Positions 37,467 through 47,337 of a DNA stretch of 64,000 nt are shown piece after piece; within the stretch, counting starts at the first letter, position 1; the number at the start of each line of letters is the position of its first letter. The notes beneath the pieces are model-generated. The model ran no database searches and was not told the origin of the DNA. It worked only from the letters and a program-made list of their open reading frames with translations. Position numbers and translations under genes: made by a program. The DNA comes from Prolixibacteraceae bacterium UBA1413 (lineage in GTDB: Bacteria; Bacteroidota; Bacteroidia; Bacteroidales; Prolixibacteraceae), in assembly GCA_002304925.1 (NCBI GenBank), contig DBPT01000006.1:248001-312000 (forward strand), written 5' to 3'.

Positions 37467-38429
37467 ATGATCAGGGAGATTACCTTACAAAATTTAAACA
37501 CCGGAGATTTCATTCGTGAAAAAACCGGAGAGATCCGGTCGGCTGTTGGCAGTGGGATTGCTATCAATGCCCTGTCGGGGGGTGTTGACAGTTCCGTGGT
37601 GACCATGCTGGGACATCTGGCGCTGGGGAAGCAACTGCGGACCGTTGTCATCGAGAACGGACTGATGCGGGAAGGGGAAGCTGACAGGGTAAAAGCGCTC
37701 TTCAGTGATTTGGGGGTTGAGGTGGAGGTAGTCGATGCCCGGCAGGAGTTTTTTGCCGCCCTGAAAGGGATCACCGATCCTGAGGAGAAACGGGAAGCCA
37801 TTACGCAAACCTTTTACAAAGATGTCTTTGGCAAGATTGTCAGGGAAAGCAATGCCAAATTTCTATTGCAGGGCACCATTCTCACCGATATCGATGAGAC
37901 CGTGGCCGGCATCAAGCGGCAGCACAATGTTTTCGAGCAGCTGGGAATAGATCCGCAGTCCGCCTTCGGATACAGGATACTGGAGCCGCTCATCCAATTG
38001 CGCAAGGAGGGGGTCAGAAAAGTGGGAGAAGCGGTGGGTCTTCCTTTGGAACTCTTTGCCCGGATCCCCTTTCCGGGTCCGGCACTGGCAGCCCGCATCA
38101 TCGGGGAAGTCACCCCTGACCGGATCGAAACCGTCAGGAGGGCAACCGTCATCGTAGAAAAGTGGCTCAGGGAGAGCCGGGCTTTCCAGTACCTCGCCAT
38201 TTTGCATGAGGACAGGGTAACCGGCATGCGCGACGGCAAACGGGATTTCGGACAGCAGATCGAAATCCGCTGCTGGGACAGCCTCGATGCACGTACCGCA
38301 TCCCCGACGCAGCTGCCTTTCGAAATTCTCCTGAAAATGGCGGAAGAAATCACCACCCAGATTCCGGGCGTGGTCAGCGTCACCTATAACATCGCCTCAA
38401 AACCGCCCTCCACCATAGAAGCGGTTTGA
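37467..38429 (+). CDS. Stand-alone GMP synthase ATP pyrophosphatase domain
   Basis: 320 residues matching only the C-terminal two thirds of GuaA: the PP-loop ATP pyrophosphatase (SGGVDSSV) and the dimerisation domain ending in SKPPSTIEAV. GuaA converts XMP to GMP using glutamine. The glutamine amidotransferase domain is absent and no separate amidotransferase gene is next to it. It could work with free ammonia, with an amidotransferase encoded elsewhere (the archaeal two-subunit arrangement), or on another substrate. Start chosen at the ATG at 37467, which gives the family N-terminus. Confidence 0.85.
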   Translation: MIREITLQNLNTGDFIREKTGEIRSAVGSGIAINALSGGVDSSVVTMLGHLALGKQLRTVVIENGLMREGEADRVKALFSDLGVEVEVVDARQEFFAALKGITDPEEKREAITQTFYKDVFGKIVRESNAKFLLQGTILTDIDETVAGIKRQHNVFEQLGIDPQSAFGYRILEPLIQLRKEGVRKVGEAVGLPLELFARIPFPGPALAARIIGEVTPDRIETVRRATVIVEKWLRESRAFQYLAILHEDRVTGMRDGKRDFGQQIEIRCWDSLDARTASPTQLPFEILLKMAEEITTQIPGVVSVTYNIASKPPSTIEAV

Positions 38430-38530
38430 CCCGGGAAATTGTCGGAATTCGTTTTCCTCCGGGAAAAGAGGAAGGGCGTTGAAAGAGAGCTAAAGAAACT
38501 TGACATAAATAAATAACTAATACAACAGAG

Positions 38531-39829
38531 ATGAAAAACTTATCAAGACGCAGATTCATTCAGACGACTGCGGCAGGAACAGCCGCCCTGGTTGCCTTCC
38601 CATGGCTGAAAAGTTTCGGATACAGTCCGAACAACACCATCAGGATGGGCTTTATCGGATTGGGACAGCAAACCAACAATCTCATCGACGGATTCAACAA
38701 AATCCCCGGCGTGCAAATTGTGGCCGGAGCCGATGTGTACGACATCAAACGGCTCCGTTTTGAAAACAGAGTGAAAGCATTCAACCAGGCCAAAAAAGTG
38801 AAGGAGGAGGTTTTTATCTGTAAGGATTACCGGGAGATCCTCGACAGGAAGGATGTCGATGCCGTAGTCATTGCCACCCCCGATCACTGGCATGCCCTGA
38901 TCGCCCTGGATGCCTGCAGCGCCGGCAAGGACATCTACCAGGAAAAGCCGATCACCTTTACCATTAAGGAAGGTATTAAAGTGGCGGAAGCAGTTCGGAA
39001 GAACCACGTAATCTTCGCCACGGGAAGCCAGCAGCGTTCCGATTCCAACTACCAGCATGCTGTTAACATGGTCCACCGGGAAGCCATCGGGCAACTCCGC
39101 AAGGTGTATGCTTATGTGGGCCCCGGTCCTGATCCCCTCGATCTTCCTGAGGAAACGGTACCCGCCGGCCTCGACTGGCAACAATGGCTGGGCCCGCTGA
39201 AAAAAGTACCCTATCACCCCTACCTCAACCCGCCCATCACCCTTAACCCGCCCCGGAATGAGACCTACTGGGCCAAATGGCGCTATTATAAGGAAACCGG
39301 GGGAGGCTTTACCTGCGACTGGGGAGCCCATAACTTCGACATTGGCCAGTGGGGATTGAAAAAAGACCACAGCGGACCTGTCAAAATTATCCCCCCGGGA
39401 TACCAGGGCACCCAATATCTCACCTTTGTTTACGACAACGGCCTTGAAATGATCAACCAGCCGTATGACGACAAGAAAACCCTGGGCATCAAATTCTGGG
39501 GAAGCGATGGCTGGATCGAGGTTTCGCGGGGGAGCATCGCCGCCTCCGACCAAGCCTTGCTGCCTTCGTCCGAAGAGGTTGCCGATGCCGGCAAGTATGA
39601 AGGATCTCCCCTTCACATCATCAACTTTATTGAATCGGTGAAATCACGCCGCGATCCCATCGTCCCCGTGGAAATCGGACACCGGACCGCCACCACGTCC
39701 ATTCTGGGAAACATCGCCCTGGAATTAAAACGACCCGTGCGTTGGTCACCCGAAGCCCAATATTTCATCAACGATCCCGAAGCTGCACAATTCTTCCACA
39801 GGGAATATGAAAATGGTTATGTGCTGTAA
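38531..39829 (+). CDS. Exported Gfo/Idh/MocA-family oxidoreductase (Tat signal)
   Basis: NAD(P)-dependent sugar dehydrogenase or related enzyme, 432 residues. The N-terminus SRRRFIQTTAAG is a twin-arginine signal, so the protein is folded with cofactor before export to the periplasm. Rossmann motif GFIGLGQQ, then VVIATPDHWHA and the catalytic-lysine motif QEKP. A ThuA-like gene follows after 119 bases. Gfo/Idh plus ThuA pairs oxidise and process sugars at C3 in other bacteria, so a 3-keto-glycoside role is possible. Confidence 0.9.
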   Translation: MKNLSRRRFIQTTAAGTAALVAFPWLKSFGYSPNNTIRMGFIGLGQQTNNLIDGFNKIPGVQIVAGADVYDIKRLRFENRVKAFNQAKKVKEEVFICKDYREILDRKDVDAVVIATPDHWHALIALDACSAGKDIYQEKPITFTIKEGIKVAEAVRKNHVIFATGSQQRSDSNYQHAVNMVHREAIGQLRKVYAYVGPGPDPLDLPEETVPAGLDWQQWLGPLKKVPYHPYLNPPITLNPPRNETYWAKWRYYKETGGGFTCDWGAHNFDIGQWGLKKDHSGPVKIIPPGYQGTQYLTFVYDNGLEMINQPYDDKKTLGIKFWGSDGWIEVSRGSIAASDQALLPSSEEVADAGKYEGSPLHIINFIESVKSRRDPIVPVEIGHRTATTSILGNIALELKRPVRWSPEAQYFINDPEAAQFFHREYENGYVL

Positions 39830-39948
39830 ACAGGCCTGACTCTGCCATCTCCTGCCCGGCGAAACCATCCGGAATGATTAGCGGGCTGAAGATGACGACT
39901 GTTGCATGGAAATGACAAGAACATTTTGTTAATTTATAATTTCATAAA

Positions 39949-40761
39949 ATGAATAGATTCATAAAAAGAATGGTCCAGGGACTATCCCTGGCAGCTTTGG
40001 CCATCCTCTTTCTTTTTCCCCAACAGTTCTGCACTGCCTCGGGGAGTAATGGTCAGACACCGTCCCTGAAGGGGAAAAAGGTACTTTATGTATACGGAGG
40101 GTGGGAAGGGCACGACCCGGGTCCCTCAGTCGACCTGTTTGTCCCCTGGCTCAGGTCGGAAGGCGCCGAAGTGGTGGTGTCCGATAACCTGGACAGTTAT
40201 ACCGATGCTGAATTGATGGAATCACTCGACCTGGTGATCCAGATCTGGACCATGGGGAAGATTACGCGGGAGCAGGAGGCCGGATTGCTGAAAGCCGTTA
40301 GGAGCGGGGTAGGCCTTGCCGGATGGCACGGCGGAACAGGCGACTCTTTCCGGGATAATGTGGAGTACCAGTTTATGGTTGGCGGACAATGGGTAGCCCA
40401 TCCCGGCGGAGTAATCGATTACCGGGTGAACATCACCAACCATGAAGATCCGGTCACCAAAGACCTGAAGGATTTCGCCATGCATTCCGAACAGTACTAT
40501 ATGCACGTCGATCCCAATGTGAAAGTGCTGGCAACCACTACCTTCACGGGAGAACATGCATTCTGGATCGAAGACTGCGTGATGCCTGTCGTGTGGAAAA
40601 AATACTACGGCAACGGCCGGGTGTTTTATTCCTCCCTCGGCCATGTCATCGGCGACTTCAACGGACCCGAAGTTTTGGAAATCCAGAAACGGGGGATCCG
40701 CTGGGCTGCCGAAAGCAAATACCATCCCCGCGAAGAGTGGAAAGATCCAAAGTACCGCTGA
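39949..40761 (+). CDS. Exported ThuA-like domain protein
   Basis: 270 residues with a Sec signal peptide (~1-31). The ThuA fold is a class I amidotransferase-like alpha/beta sandwich: KKVLYVYGGWEGHDP at the start, GVGLAGWHGG in the nucleophile-elbow region (without a Cys nucleophile), and GRVFYSSLGH near the end. ThuA is linked to trehalose use through 3-keto sugars together with the Gfo/Idh protein ThuB. Both partners are exported here, which suggests a periplasmic version. Confidence 0.85.
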   Translation: MNRFIKRMVQGLSLAALAILFLFPQQFCTASGSNGQTPSLKGKKVLYVYGGWEGHDPGPSVDLFVPWLRSEGAEVVVSDNLDSYTDAELMESLDLVIQIWTMGKITREQEAGLLKAVRSGVGLAGWHGGTGDSFRDNVEYQFMVGGQWVAHPGGVIDYRVNITNHEDPVTKDLKDFAMHSEQYYMHVDPNVKVLATTTFTGEHAFWIEDCVMPVVWKKYYGNGRVFYSSLGHVIGDFNGPEVLEIQKRGIRWAAESKYHPREEWKDPKYR

Positions 40762-40871
40762 TCACGAGGATCAACTCCCACTTCAGAGAGTGCTGACCCG
40801 GATGATCAGCTCGCGTTTCAGGGAACATGACCTGAATGGCGCTGACCATAACAATCCTTTTTTTGACGATA

Positions 40872-43709
40872 ATGAAGATTTCCCTTGTTTTTATCGCCCT
40901 GGCCCTTCTACTCTCCGGCGGATGCCGTTCCGGGGAGGAGCTTTCATTAAACGACCTTTCAGGGGAATGGCGATTTGCTACCGACCCCGATGACCAGGGA
41001 ATCGAAGCCCAGTGGTTCAGAAAGCCCCTCAAAGAGCGCATCACCCTGCCCGGGTCGATGGCTTCCAACGGAAAAGGCGATAAAGCATCGCTTTCAACCG
41101 TATGGACAGGCCAGATTGTGGACAGCTCTTTTTTCAAAAATCCGGAATACGCACCATTCCGAGTGGCGGAGAACTTCAAAATCCCCTTCTGGCTGCAACC
41201 TGTCCGTCATTATGTGGGACCCGCCTGGTACCAGAAAGAGATTTCTATTCCTGAAGGGTGGAAGGAGAAAAACATTTCTCTTGTTCTGGAAAGATGTCAT
41301 TGGGAAACCCGCCTCTGGGTCGACGACCGGGAGGCAGGGATGCGGAACTCCCTGGGAACACCTCACATTTACGACCTCACCGGACTGTCAGATCCCGGAA
41401 AACACACACTCACCATCCGGGTCGACAACCGCATCAGGGAAATCGATCCGGGCATTAATTCTCACAGTATCAGCGACCATACCCAGACCAACTGGAACGG
41501 GATCACGGGCAAAATCTTGCTGGAAACGCGTCCTGCCGTTTTTATCCGGAACATGCAACTCTACCCCGACATTCAGGGGAAACGGGTCGAAGCCAGGATT
41601 ACCCTTGTCAATTCAGGGAATTCTTCAGGCAAAATCAGCCTGAAAACAGGTGTTAACGGCCCTTCCATTCCTCCTGACATGGTTACAGATCATGAGATCG
41701 AACCGGGAGAAAACAGCCTTATTGTTCTTTTCCCAATGGGAAACGACTTTAAAACATGGGACGAATTTCATCCGCATCTTTATCTTTTCACGGCAGTTGT
41801 GACGCCCTACAATTCCGCGACCACCCACACTTTCAGGAGCAGTTTCGGAATGCGTGAACTGGCTGTCCGGGACGGCCAGATGCTGATTAATGGCAATCCG
41901 TTGTTTTTGCGGGGAACCCTTGAATGCGCCATTTTTCCCAAAACAGGCTATCCTCCCACGGATGAGGGGGAGTGGATGAGGATTTTCACCATTTGCCGGG
42001 CGCACGGACTCAACCACATGCGTTTCCACTCCTGGTGTCCTCCTGAAGCAGCCTTTTCAGCGGCTGACAAGGCCGGATTTTACCTCCAGGCGGAATGCTC
42101 CTCCTGGGCCAACCAGTCCACTTCGCTCGGCGACGGAAAGCCATTCGACAATTACCTCTACCAGGAAAGCGAACGGATGGTGGAGGCTTATGGCAATCAC
42201 CCCTCCTTTTGCATGATGGCTTACGGCAATGAGCCGCGGGGAAGAAACCAAAACCTATTCCTCACCAAATTTGTAAACTACTGGAAAGAAAAGGACAACC
42301 GCCGGCTTTACCTTTCGGGAGCCGGCTGGCCCAATCTGGAAGCAAATGATTACCTGAGCATGTCGGAACCCCGGATCCAGCGGTGGGGGGAAGAACTTAC
42401 CAGCATTATCAATGCGTCGCCACCTTCAACCGATTATGACTGGGCTGACCGGATTAAAGGGACCACACAGCCGGTGGTCAGCCACGAGATCGGACAGTGG
42501 TGCGTATATCCCGATTTTAAGGAAATCAGCCAATATGACGGTGTTTTGCGAGCACGGAATTTTGAGATCTTCAGGGAAAGCCTGGCAAGGAACGGCATGG
42601 GGCACCTGGCCGACAGTTTCCTGATGGCCTCGGGAAAGCTCCAGGCCCTCTGCTACAAGGCTGACATTGAAGCAGCCCTGCGCACCCCGGGTTTCGGAGG
42701 TTTTCAACTGCTCGACCTGCACGATTTTCCCGGACAGGGAACCGCCCTGGTGGGCGTTCTGAACGCCTTCTGGGAAGAAAAAGGGTACATCCCCCCGGAA
42801 GAATTCAGCAGATTCTGTAATTCCACAGTACCACTGGTCCGGATGAAAAAAATGATTTATACCAATACGGAGGCTTTTGAAGCTTCCGCGGAAGTGGCCC
42901 ACTTCGGAGAAAATCCCCTGAAAGGATGTGCCCCCGAATGGGAAGTTTCTGATACGAAAGGAACTACCCTCCTGAAAGGCAGATTCCCCGAAACCGATAT
43001 TCCCCTCGGAAACGGCATCCCTCTGGGCAAAATATCCTTTCCCCTGAAACAGTTTGTTTCCGCTCAAAAATTAACCCTCGTTATCACGATCGGTCCATTC
43101 GCCAACAGCTGGGATTTTTGGATCTTCCCCGGACGGCAGGAAACAATGTCCGGAGAAAATGAGATTCGAATGGTCAGGCACCTTGATGACCAAACCCGGG
43201 AATACCTGCAAAACGGAGGCACAGTACTGCTGAACCTGAAAAAAGGAACCCTTTCCCCGGAAGCGGGAGGAAATATCAAGACCGGGTTTTCTTCCATTTT
43301 CTGGAATACCGCCTGGACCAGCGGCCAGGGACCGCATACGCTGGGAATCCTCTGCAATCCCGATCACCCGGCATTCGCTGACTTTCCTGCGGAATTTCAC
43401 AGCAACTGGCAATGGTGGGATGCCATGCATCATGGCAGCGCCATCAACCTGGCTTATCTCCCTGACACCATAACGCCCATCCTCCGCGTTATCGATGACT
43501 GGTTCACCAACCGGCCCCTTGCCCTGCTCTTCGAAGCCCGCGTCGGAAAGGGGAGAGTGCTGGTTTCGGGGATAGATCTCGAAACCGGCATCGAAAACCG
43601 CCCAGATGCCTTGCAGCTCCTTCGCAGCCTGAAAAAATACATGACCGGACCGAATTTTAACCCCCATACTGAAATAAACCCTGAAATCCTGACCGGATTG
43701 GTCAGATAA
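40872..43709 (+). CDS. Glycoside hydrolase family 2 lipoprotein (beta-galactosidase/glucuronidase/mannosidase-like)
   Basis: 945 residues from the ATG at 40872, giving a clean lipoprotein signal with lipobox SGGC. GH2 sugar-binding jelly roll (~25-210), immunoglobulin-like domain, then the TIM barrel. Acid/base Glu454 in YGNEPRG and nucleophile Glu539 in SHEIGQW. A C-terminal ~300-residue extension includes a segment resembling a glutamine-amidotransferase-like or carbohydrate-binding fold. The exact sugar cannot be told from sequence. Confidence 0.88.
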   Translation: MKISLVFIALALLLSGGCRSGEELSLNDLSGEWRFATDPDDQGIEAQWFRKPLKERITLPGSMASNGKGDKASLSTVWTGQIVDSSFFKNPEYAPFRVAENFKIPFWLQPVRHYVGPAWYQKEISIPEGWKEKNISLVLERCHWETRLWVDDREAGMRNSLGTPHIYDLTGLSDPGKHTLTIRVDNRIREIDPGINSHSISDHTQTNWNGITGKILLETRPAVFIRNMQLYPDIQGKRVEARITLVNSGNSSGKISLKTGVNGPSIPPDMVTDHEIEPGENSLIVLFPMGNDFKTWDEFHPHLYLFTAVVTPYNSATTHTFRSSFGMRELAVRDGQMLINGNPLFLRGTLECAIFPKTGYPPTDEGEWMRIFTICRAHGLNHMRFHSWCPPEAAFSAADKAGFYLQAECSSWANQSTSLGDGKPFDNYLYQESERMVEAYGNHPSFCMMAYGNEPRGRNQNLFLTKFVNYWKEKDNRRLYLSGAGWPNLEANDYLSMSEPRIQRWGEELTSIINASPPSTDYDWADRIKGTTQPVVSHEIGQWCVYPDFKEISQYDGVLRARNFEIFRESLARNGMGHLADSFLMASGKLQALCYKADIEAALRTPGFGGFQLLDLHDFPGQGTALVGVLNAFWEEKGYIPPEEFSRFCNSTVPLVRMKKMIYTNTEAFEASAEVAHFGENPLKGCAPEWEVSDTKGTTLLKGRFPETDIPLGNGIPLGKISFPLKQFVSAQKLTLVITIGPFANSWDFWIFPGRQETMSGENEIRMVRHLDDQTREYLQNGGTVLLNLKKGTLSPEAGGNIKTGFSSIFWNTAWTSGQGPHTLGILCNPDHPAFADFPAEFHSNWQWWDAMHHGSAINLAYLPDTITPILRVIDDWFTNRPLALLFEARVGKGRVLVSGIDLETGIENRPDALQLLRSLKKYMTGPNFNPHTEINPEILTGLVR

Positions 43710-43734
43710 CCGGGATGTAAACCAAGAAAAAACC

Positions 43735-43878
43735 ATGAAGCCATTTCAAAAGCTCAGAAATTCAATCCACCCGACCGATTATTCCCGATTCGCTTTTTTA
43801 ATCTTGGGCATCGGATCAACACCCTGGTTTCTGATCAGGGTAATTCCCAAGCCCGGTAAATCAATACATTTGACATGA
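43735..43878 (+). CDS. Possible small ORF (47 codons) overlapping the CBM9-like gene start
   Basis: ATG at 43735, TGA at 43876-43878 overlapping the next gene's ATG in an ATGA arrangement. Product basic, with one moderately hydrophobic stretch (FAFLILGIGSTPWFLI). No family recognised. The ORF also covers a nested inverted repeat (CTTGGG 43803 / CCCAAG 43846 and ACCCTG 43821 / CAGGGT 43836). It may be a leader ORF or chance. Confidence 0.25.
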   Translation: MKPFQKLRNSIHPTDYSRFAFLILGIGSTPWFLIRVIPKPGKSIHLT

Positions 43879-44924
43879 AATTATCTTCTTTAAAACTGAA
43901 CCTGACTATCCGTTGTGGGCTGCTGATGGCCCTTTCGGTAATCCTTATGCCCCGTGTGTCAGGGCAGACTCAAAAAGACACCCTTTTTGCAGTATATTCC
44001 CCAACACCGGTGGTGATTGACGGATCAGGGGAGGAATCCTGTTGGGAAAGAACTGACTGGCATCCCATTGATCAGGTATGGATCCCCTATAACGCAAAAA
44101 TGGCGCCGGGTGATTTTGCCGGAAAGTACAAAGTTGCCTGGGATAGCCTTTATCTCTATCTCCTGGTGGAAATAATCGACGACATGCTGTCTGACGACCA
44201 TCCCGACCCGCTTAACAACTATTGGGAAGATGACTGTCTGGAGGTGTTCATTGACGAAGACCGGTCCATGGGCTACCACTTGAATAACAACAACGCCTTT
44301 GCCTATCACATCAGCCTGAGCTACGACGTCATTGACGCGACCGCATATGGAGCGGTAAATCTGAAAAACAACGTCGTGGCCTGTATGGATACCATAGCGC
44401 CCAACACCTATCTCTGGGAAGTCGCCGTTAAAATTTATAACGATAAATTCAACCTGAGCAATCCGGAGGCAAGCAGGGTTATTCTCACTGCCGGGAAATT
44501 AATGGGCTTTGCCCTGGCTTATTGCGACAATGACGAGACCACCAGACGGGAAAACTTTATCGGTTCGATATATATGACACAGGCTACCGCCAACGACAAT
44601 TACAAAACAGCCGACTACTTCCAGCCTTTGGTACTCTCAGCGAAAGAGATCCTCAGCCACTCTCTTTCCGGCTATCCTGATGCTGAGAAAAAGGTGACCA
44701 TTTACCCCAACCCCGCCCGCGAAAAAATCAGGATCAGGCCAACTGGAAAGGACCAACAGGATTTCCGCTGTGAAATACGGTCGTTAAACGGCAGTTTGTT
44801 GATTTCAGAAGAATGCACTCTTCCCGAAAACGAGATTTCCATCACGGATCTTCCGCCAGGAATTTATATGGTCTCCCTGTTTTCGGATCATTTTTTTGTG
44901 ACTGAAAAACTAATCCTTCTTTAA
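43875..44924 (+). CDS. Secreted CBM9-like carbohydrate-binding protein with T9SS sorting domain
   Basis: 349 residues. Signal peptide to ~30. Residues ~40-255 resemble family 9 carbohydrate-binding modules, found on xylanases and as stand-alone sugar binders: VVIDGSGEESCW, YKVAWDSLYLYLLVEI and DDCLEVFID. The last ~75 residues are a type A T9SS C-terminal domain (IYPNPAREK ... LPPGIYMVSLF). No catalytic domain is present. The GH95 gene follows after 13 bases, so the two are probably co-expressed. Confidence 0.85.
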   Translation: MKLSSLKLNLTIRCGLLMALSVILMPRVSGQTQKDTLFAVYSPTPVVIDGSGEESCWERTDWHPIDQVWIPYNAKMAPGDFAGKYKVAWDSLYLYLLVEIIDDMLSDDHPDPLNNYWEDDCLEVFIDEDRSMGYHLNNNNAFAYHISLSYDVIDATAYGAVNLKNNVVACMDTIAPNTYLWEVAVKIYNDKFNLSNPEASRVILTAGKLMGFALAYCDNDETTRRENFIGSIYMTQATANDNYKTADYFQPLVLSAKEILSHSLSGYPDAEKKVTIYPNPAREKIRIRPTGKDQQDFRCEIRSLNGSLLISEECTLPENEISITDLPPGIYMVSLFSDHFFVTEKLILL

Positions 44925-44937
44925 AAACCAACAGACT

Positions 44938-47244
44938 ATGCGGCTAAAAGTATTTATGTTGTATACACTCGTCGTTTTTTTTACTTCTGCAACAAAAGGC
45001 AATGACAATGACCTGAAACTCTGGTATGGGCGGCCTGCAGAGAAATGGACCGAAGCGCTACCCGTCGGGAATGGCAGTCTTGGCGCCATGATCTTCGGAG
45101 GAGCAGAAAACGAACGGATCCAATTCAACGAGGAGACCCTCTGGACCGGTGCACCCCATGACTATTCTCACCCGGGAGCTTCGGCGTACCTCGACACCAT
45201 CAGGCAACTGTTATTCCAGGGAAGGCAGAAGGATGCGGAAGCGCTGGCCATGAAGGAGTTCATGAGTGTGCCTCTGGGGCAGAAGGCTTACCAGCCCTTT
45301 GGCGACCTGAAACTCTATTTCCCCGGACATGGGGATTTTTCCCGTTACTCCCGGGAACTGGACCTCCGCAAAGCCCTCCACAGGGTCACCTACCAGTCGG
45401 GAGGGGTGACCTTTACCCGTGAAACCTTTGCTTCCCGTCCTGACCGGGCCATCGTTATCAGGTTGTCGGCGGACAGAAAAAAAGGCCTTGGGTTTTCCAT
45501 GGGGTTGGATGCTTTGCATGAGGAAAAAATGGTGAAAGCTTCTGGGAACACCCTGCGCCTTGACGTTCAGGTAAAAGAGGGCGCCCTGCGGGGGGTCGCC
45601 TTCGTCAGGGTTGTCACTGACGGCACCACGGAAGTCCGCGAAAACCGGCTTTTCATTTCCGGAGCCCAAACGGCCACCCTGGTTCTTACCGCCGCCACCA
45701 ATTATGTTACGTACCGTGATGTGAGCGGTGATCCTGAACAGATAGCCCGCCAACAACTGCAATCGGCCGGTCCGAAGAAATTCAAAACCCTCCTGCGCAG
45801 GCACCTGGCCGACTATACCAGCCTGTTCAACCGTTTCGACGTGAGTTTTGGCACCAACAGTCAGGCGTTGCTGCCCACCAACCAGCGTATCATCGATTTC
45901 AGCAAAACGGCAAACGATCCCCAATTGCTGGCCCTTTACATCCAGTATGGCCGTTACCTGCTGATCTCCTCCAGCCGGCCGGGAACGCAACCCGCCAACC
46001 TGCAGGGGATCTGGAACGAACAACTCAGACCGCCGTGGGACAGCAAATGGACGGTCAACATCAACGCTGAAATGAACTATTGGCCGGCGGAAGTCACCGG
46101 ACTTCCCGAGTGTCATGAAGCTCTCTTTCAAATGGTGGAAGAGTGTGCTGAAGCTGGAAAAACCACCGCACGGGAGCATTACAATTGCCCGGGATGGGTG
46201 TTGCACCATAATACGGATATCTGGCGGGGAACCGCACCCATCAACGCTTCCGACCATGGTATCTGGGTCACCGGCGGTGCCTGGCTGAGCCTTCATCTAT
46301 GGGAGCATTTCCTCTTCACACAAGACCGGGAATTTCTGGCCGCAAGAGCTTACCCCGTCATGCGGGGCGCCGCAGAATTCTTCACCCGCTTCCTGGTAAG
46401 GGATCCTGTTACCGGCAAGCTGATCAGCGCTCCCTCCAACTCCCCCGAAAACGGCGGACTGGTAGCCGGTCCGGCCATGGACCACCAGATCATCAGGTCC
46501 CTTTTCAAAGCCTGCATTGAGGCCTCCTCTCTTCTGAATACCGATACTGAGTTCGCCGGAAAACTGCAAAAAATGGTTCCGGAGATCGCCCCCGACCGAA
46601 TCGGCCGGCACGGTCAACTGCAGGAATGGGTGGAAGACAAAGATGATCCCAACAACAAACACCGCCACGTCTCCCACCTCTGGGCCGTCCACCCGGGTAG
46701 CGAAATTACCTGGAACAGCTCCCCGGAATTGATGAAAGCCGCCCGCCAATCGCTCCTCTTCAGGGGCGATGAAGGTACGGGATGGAGCCTGGCGTGGAAA
46801 ATCAACTTCTGGGCACGCTTCCTCGATGGCAACCATGCCTATAATATGGTAAAACTCCTCTTCCGCCCCGTCCAGATCGACAAAGAAGTCTACGCCGGGG
46901 GAGGCGGCTCCTATACCAACCTCTTCGACGCCCATCCTCCCTTCCAGATCGACGGCAATTTCGGAGCCCCGGCAGGCATGGTGGAAATGCTCATCCAGAG
47001 CCATGCCGGTGAAATCCATATCCTGCCCGCCCTGCCCGACGCGTTACCCGACGGTTTCATCAAGGGTGTGAGGGCGCGCGGAGGATTTGTCCTTGACTTC
47101 GAATGGAAATCCGGAAAACTGCAAAAACTGAAAGTCCGTTCCATCGCCGGACAGCCCTGCAAACTTAGCTATGCCGGAAAAACGATCTCATTCGATACCG
47201 CAAAAAACAAAAGCTACTCTTTCGACGGCAGCTTGGAAAACTGA
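44938..47244 (+). CDS. GH95 alpha-L-fucosidase (or alpha-L-galactosidase)
   Basis: 768 residues with a signal peptide. N-terminal beta-domain (KLWYGRPAEKWTEALPVGNGSLGAM is split over ~27-51), then the (alpha/alpha)6 barrel. Family catalytic residues present: Asn pair in NINAEMNYWPAE, the acid Glu in SNSPENGG and the Asp in QIDGNFG. Acts on terminal alpha-1,2-fucose or alpha-galactosyl-L-type residues of plant xyloglucan, mucin or similar glycans. It ends just before the mannan-type PUL and is probably separate from it. Confidence 0.92.
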   Translation: MRLKVFMLYTLVVFFTSATKGNDNDLKLWYGRPAEKWTEALPVGNGSLGAMIFGGAENERIQFNEETLWTGAPHDYSHPGASAYLDTIRQLLFQGRQKDAEALAMKEFMSVPLGQKAYQPFGDLKLYFPGHGDFSRYSRELDLRKALHRVTYQSGGVTFTRETFASRPDRAIVIRLSADRKKGLGFSMGLDALHEEKMVKASGNTLRLDVQVKEGALRGVAFVRVVTDGTTEVRENRLFISGAQTATLVLTAATNYVTYRDVSGDPEQIARQQLQSAGPKKFKTLLRRHLADYTSLFNRFDVSFGTNSQALLPTNQRIIDFSKTANDPQLLALYIQYGRYLLISSSRPGTQPANLQGIWNEQLRPPWDSKWTVNINAEMNYWPAEVTGLPECHEALFQMVEECAEAGKTTAREHYNCPGWVLHHNTDIWRGTAPINASDHGIWVTGGAWLSLHLWEHFLFTQDREFLAARAYPVMRGAAEFFTRFLVRDPVTGKLISAPSNSPENGGLVAGPAMDHQIIRSLFKACIEASSLLNTDTEFAGKLQKMVPEIAPDRIGRHGQLQEWVEDKDDPNNKHRHVSHLWAVHPGSEITWNSSPELMKAARQSLLFRGDEGTGWSLAWKINFWARFLDGNHAYNMVKLLFRPVQIDKEVYAGGGGSYTNLFDAHPPFQIDGNFGAPAGMVEMLIQSHAGEIHILPALPDALPDGFIKGVRARGGFVLDFEWKSGKLQKLKVRSIAGQPCKLSYAGKTISFDTAKNKSYSFDGSLEN

Positions 47245-47337
47245 TTGAACAACCTTCATCGATCTGAGTATTCATCGTCTGATTTGTTTGAATAAGGTGT
47301 AATCAAAAGTTCTGACTCTTTGAACTTAAATATTTTA

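Noticed and set aside
38543..39616. 357-codon minus-strand frame inside the Gfo/Idh gene
   Set aside because: Shadow frame; the plus strand has a Tat signal, Rossmann motif and EKP motif.
45211..46296. 361-codon minus-strand frame inside the GH95 gene
   Set aside because: Shadow of a gene with all GH95 catalytic motifs.
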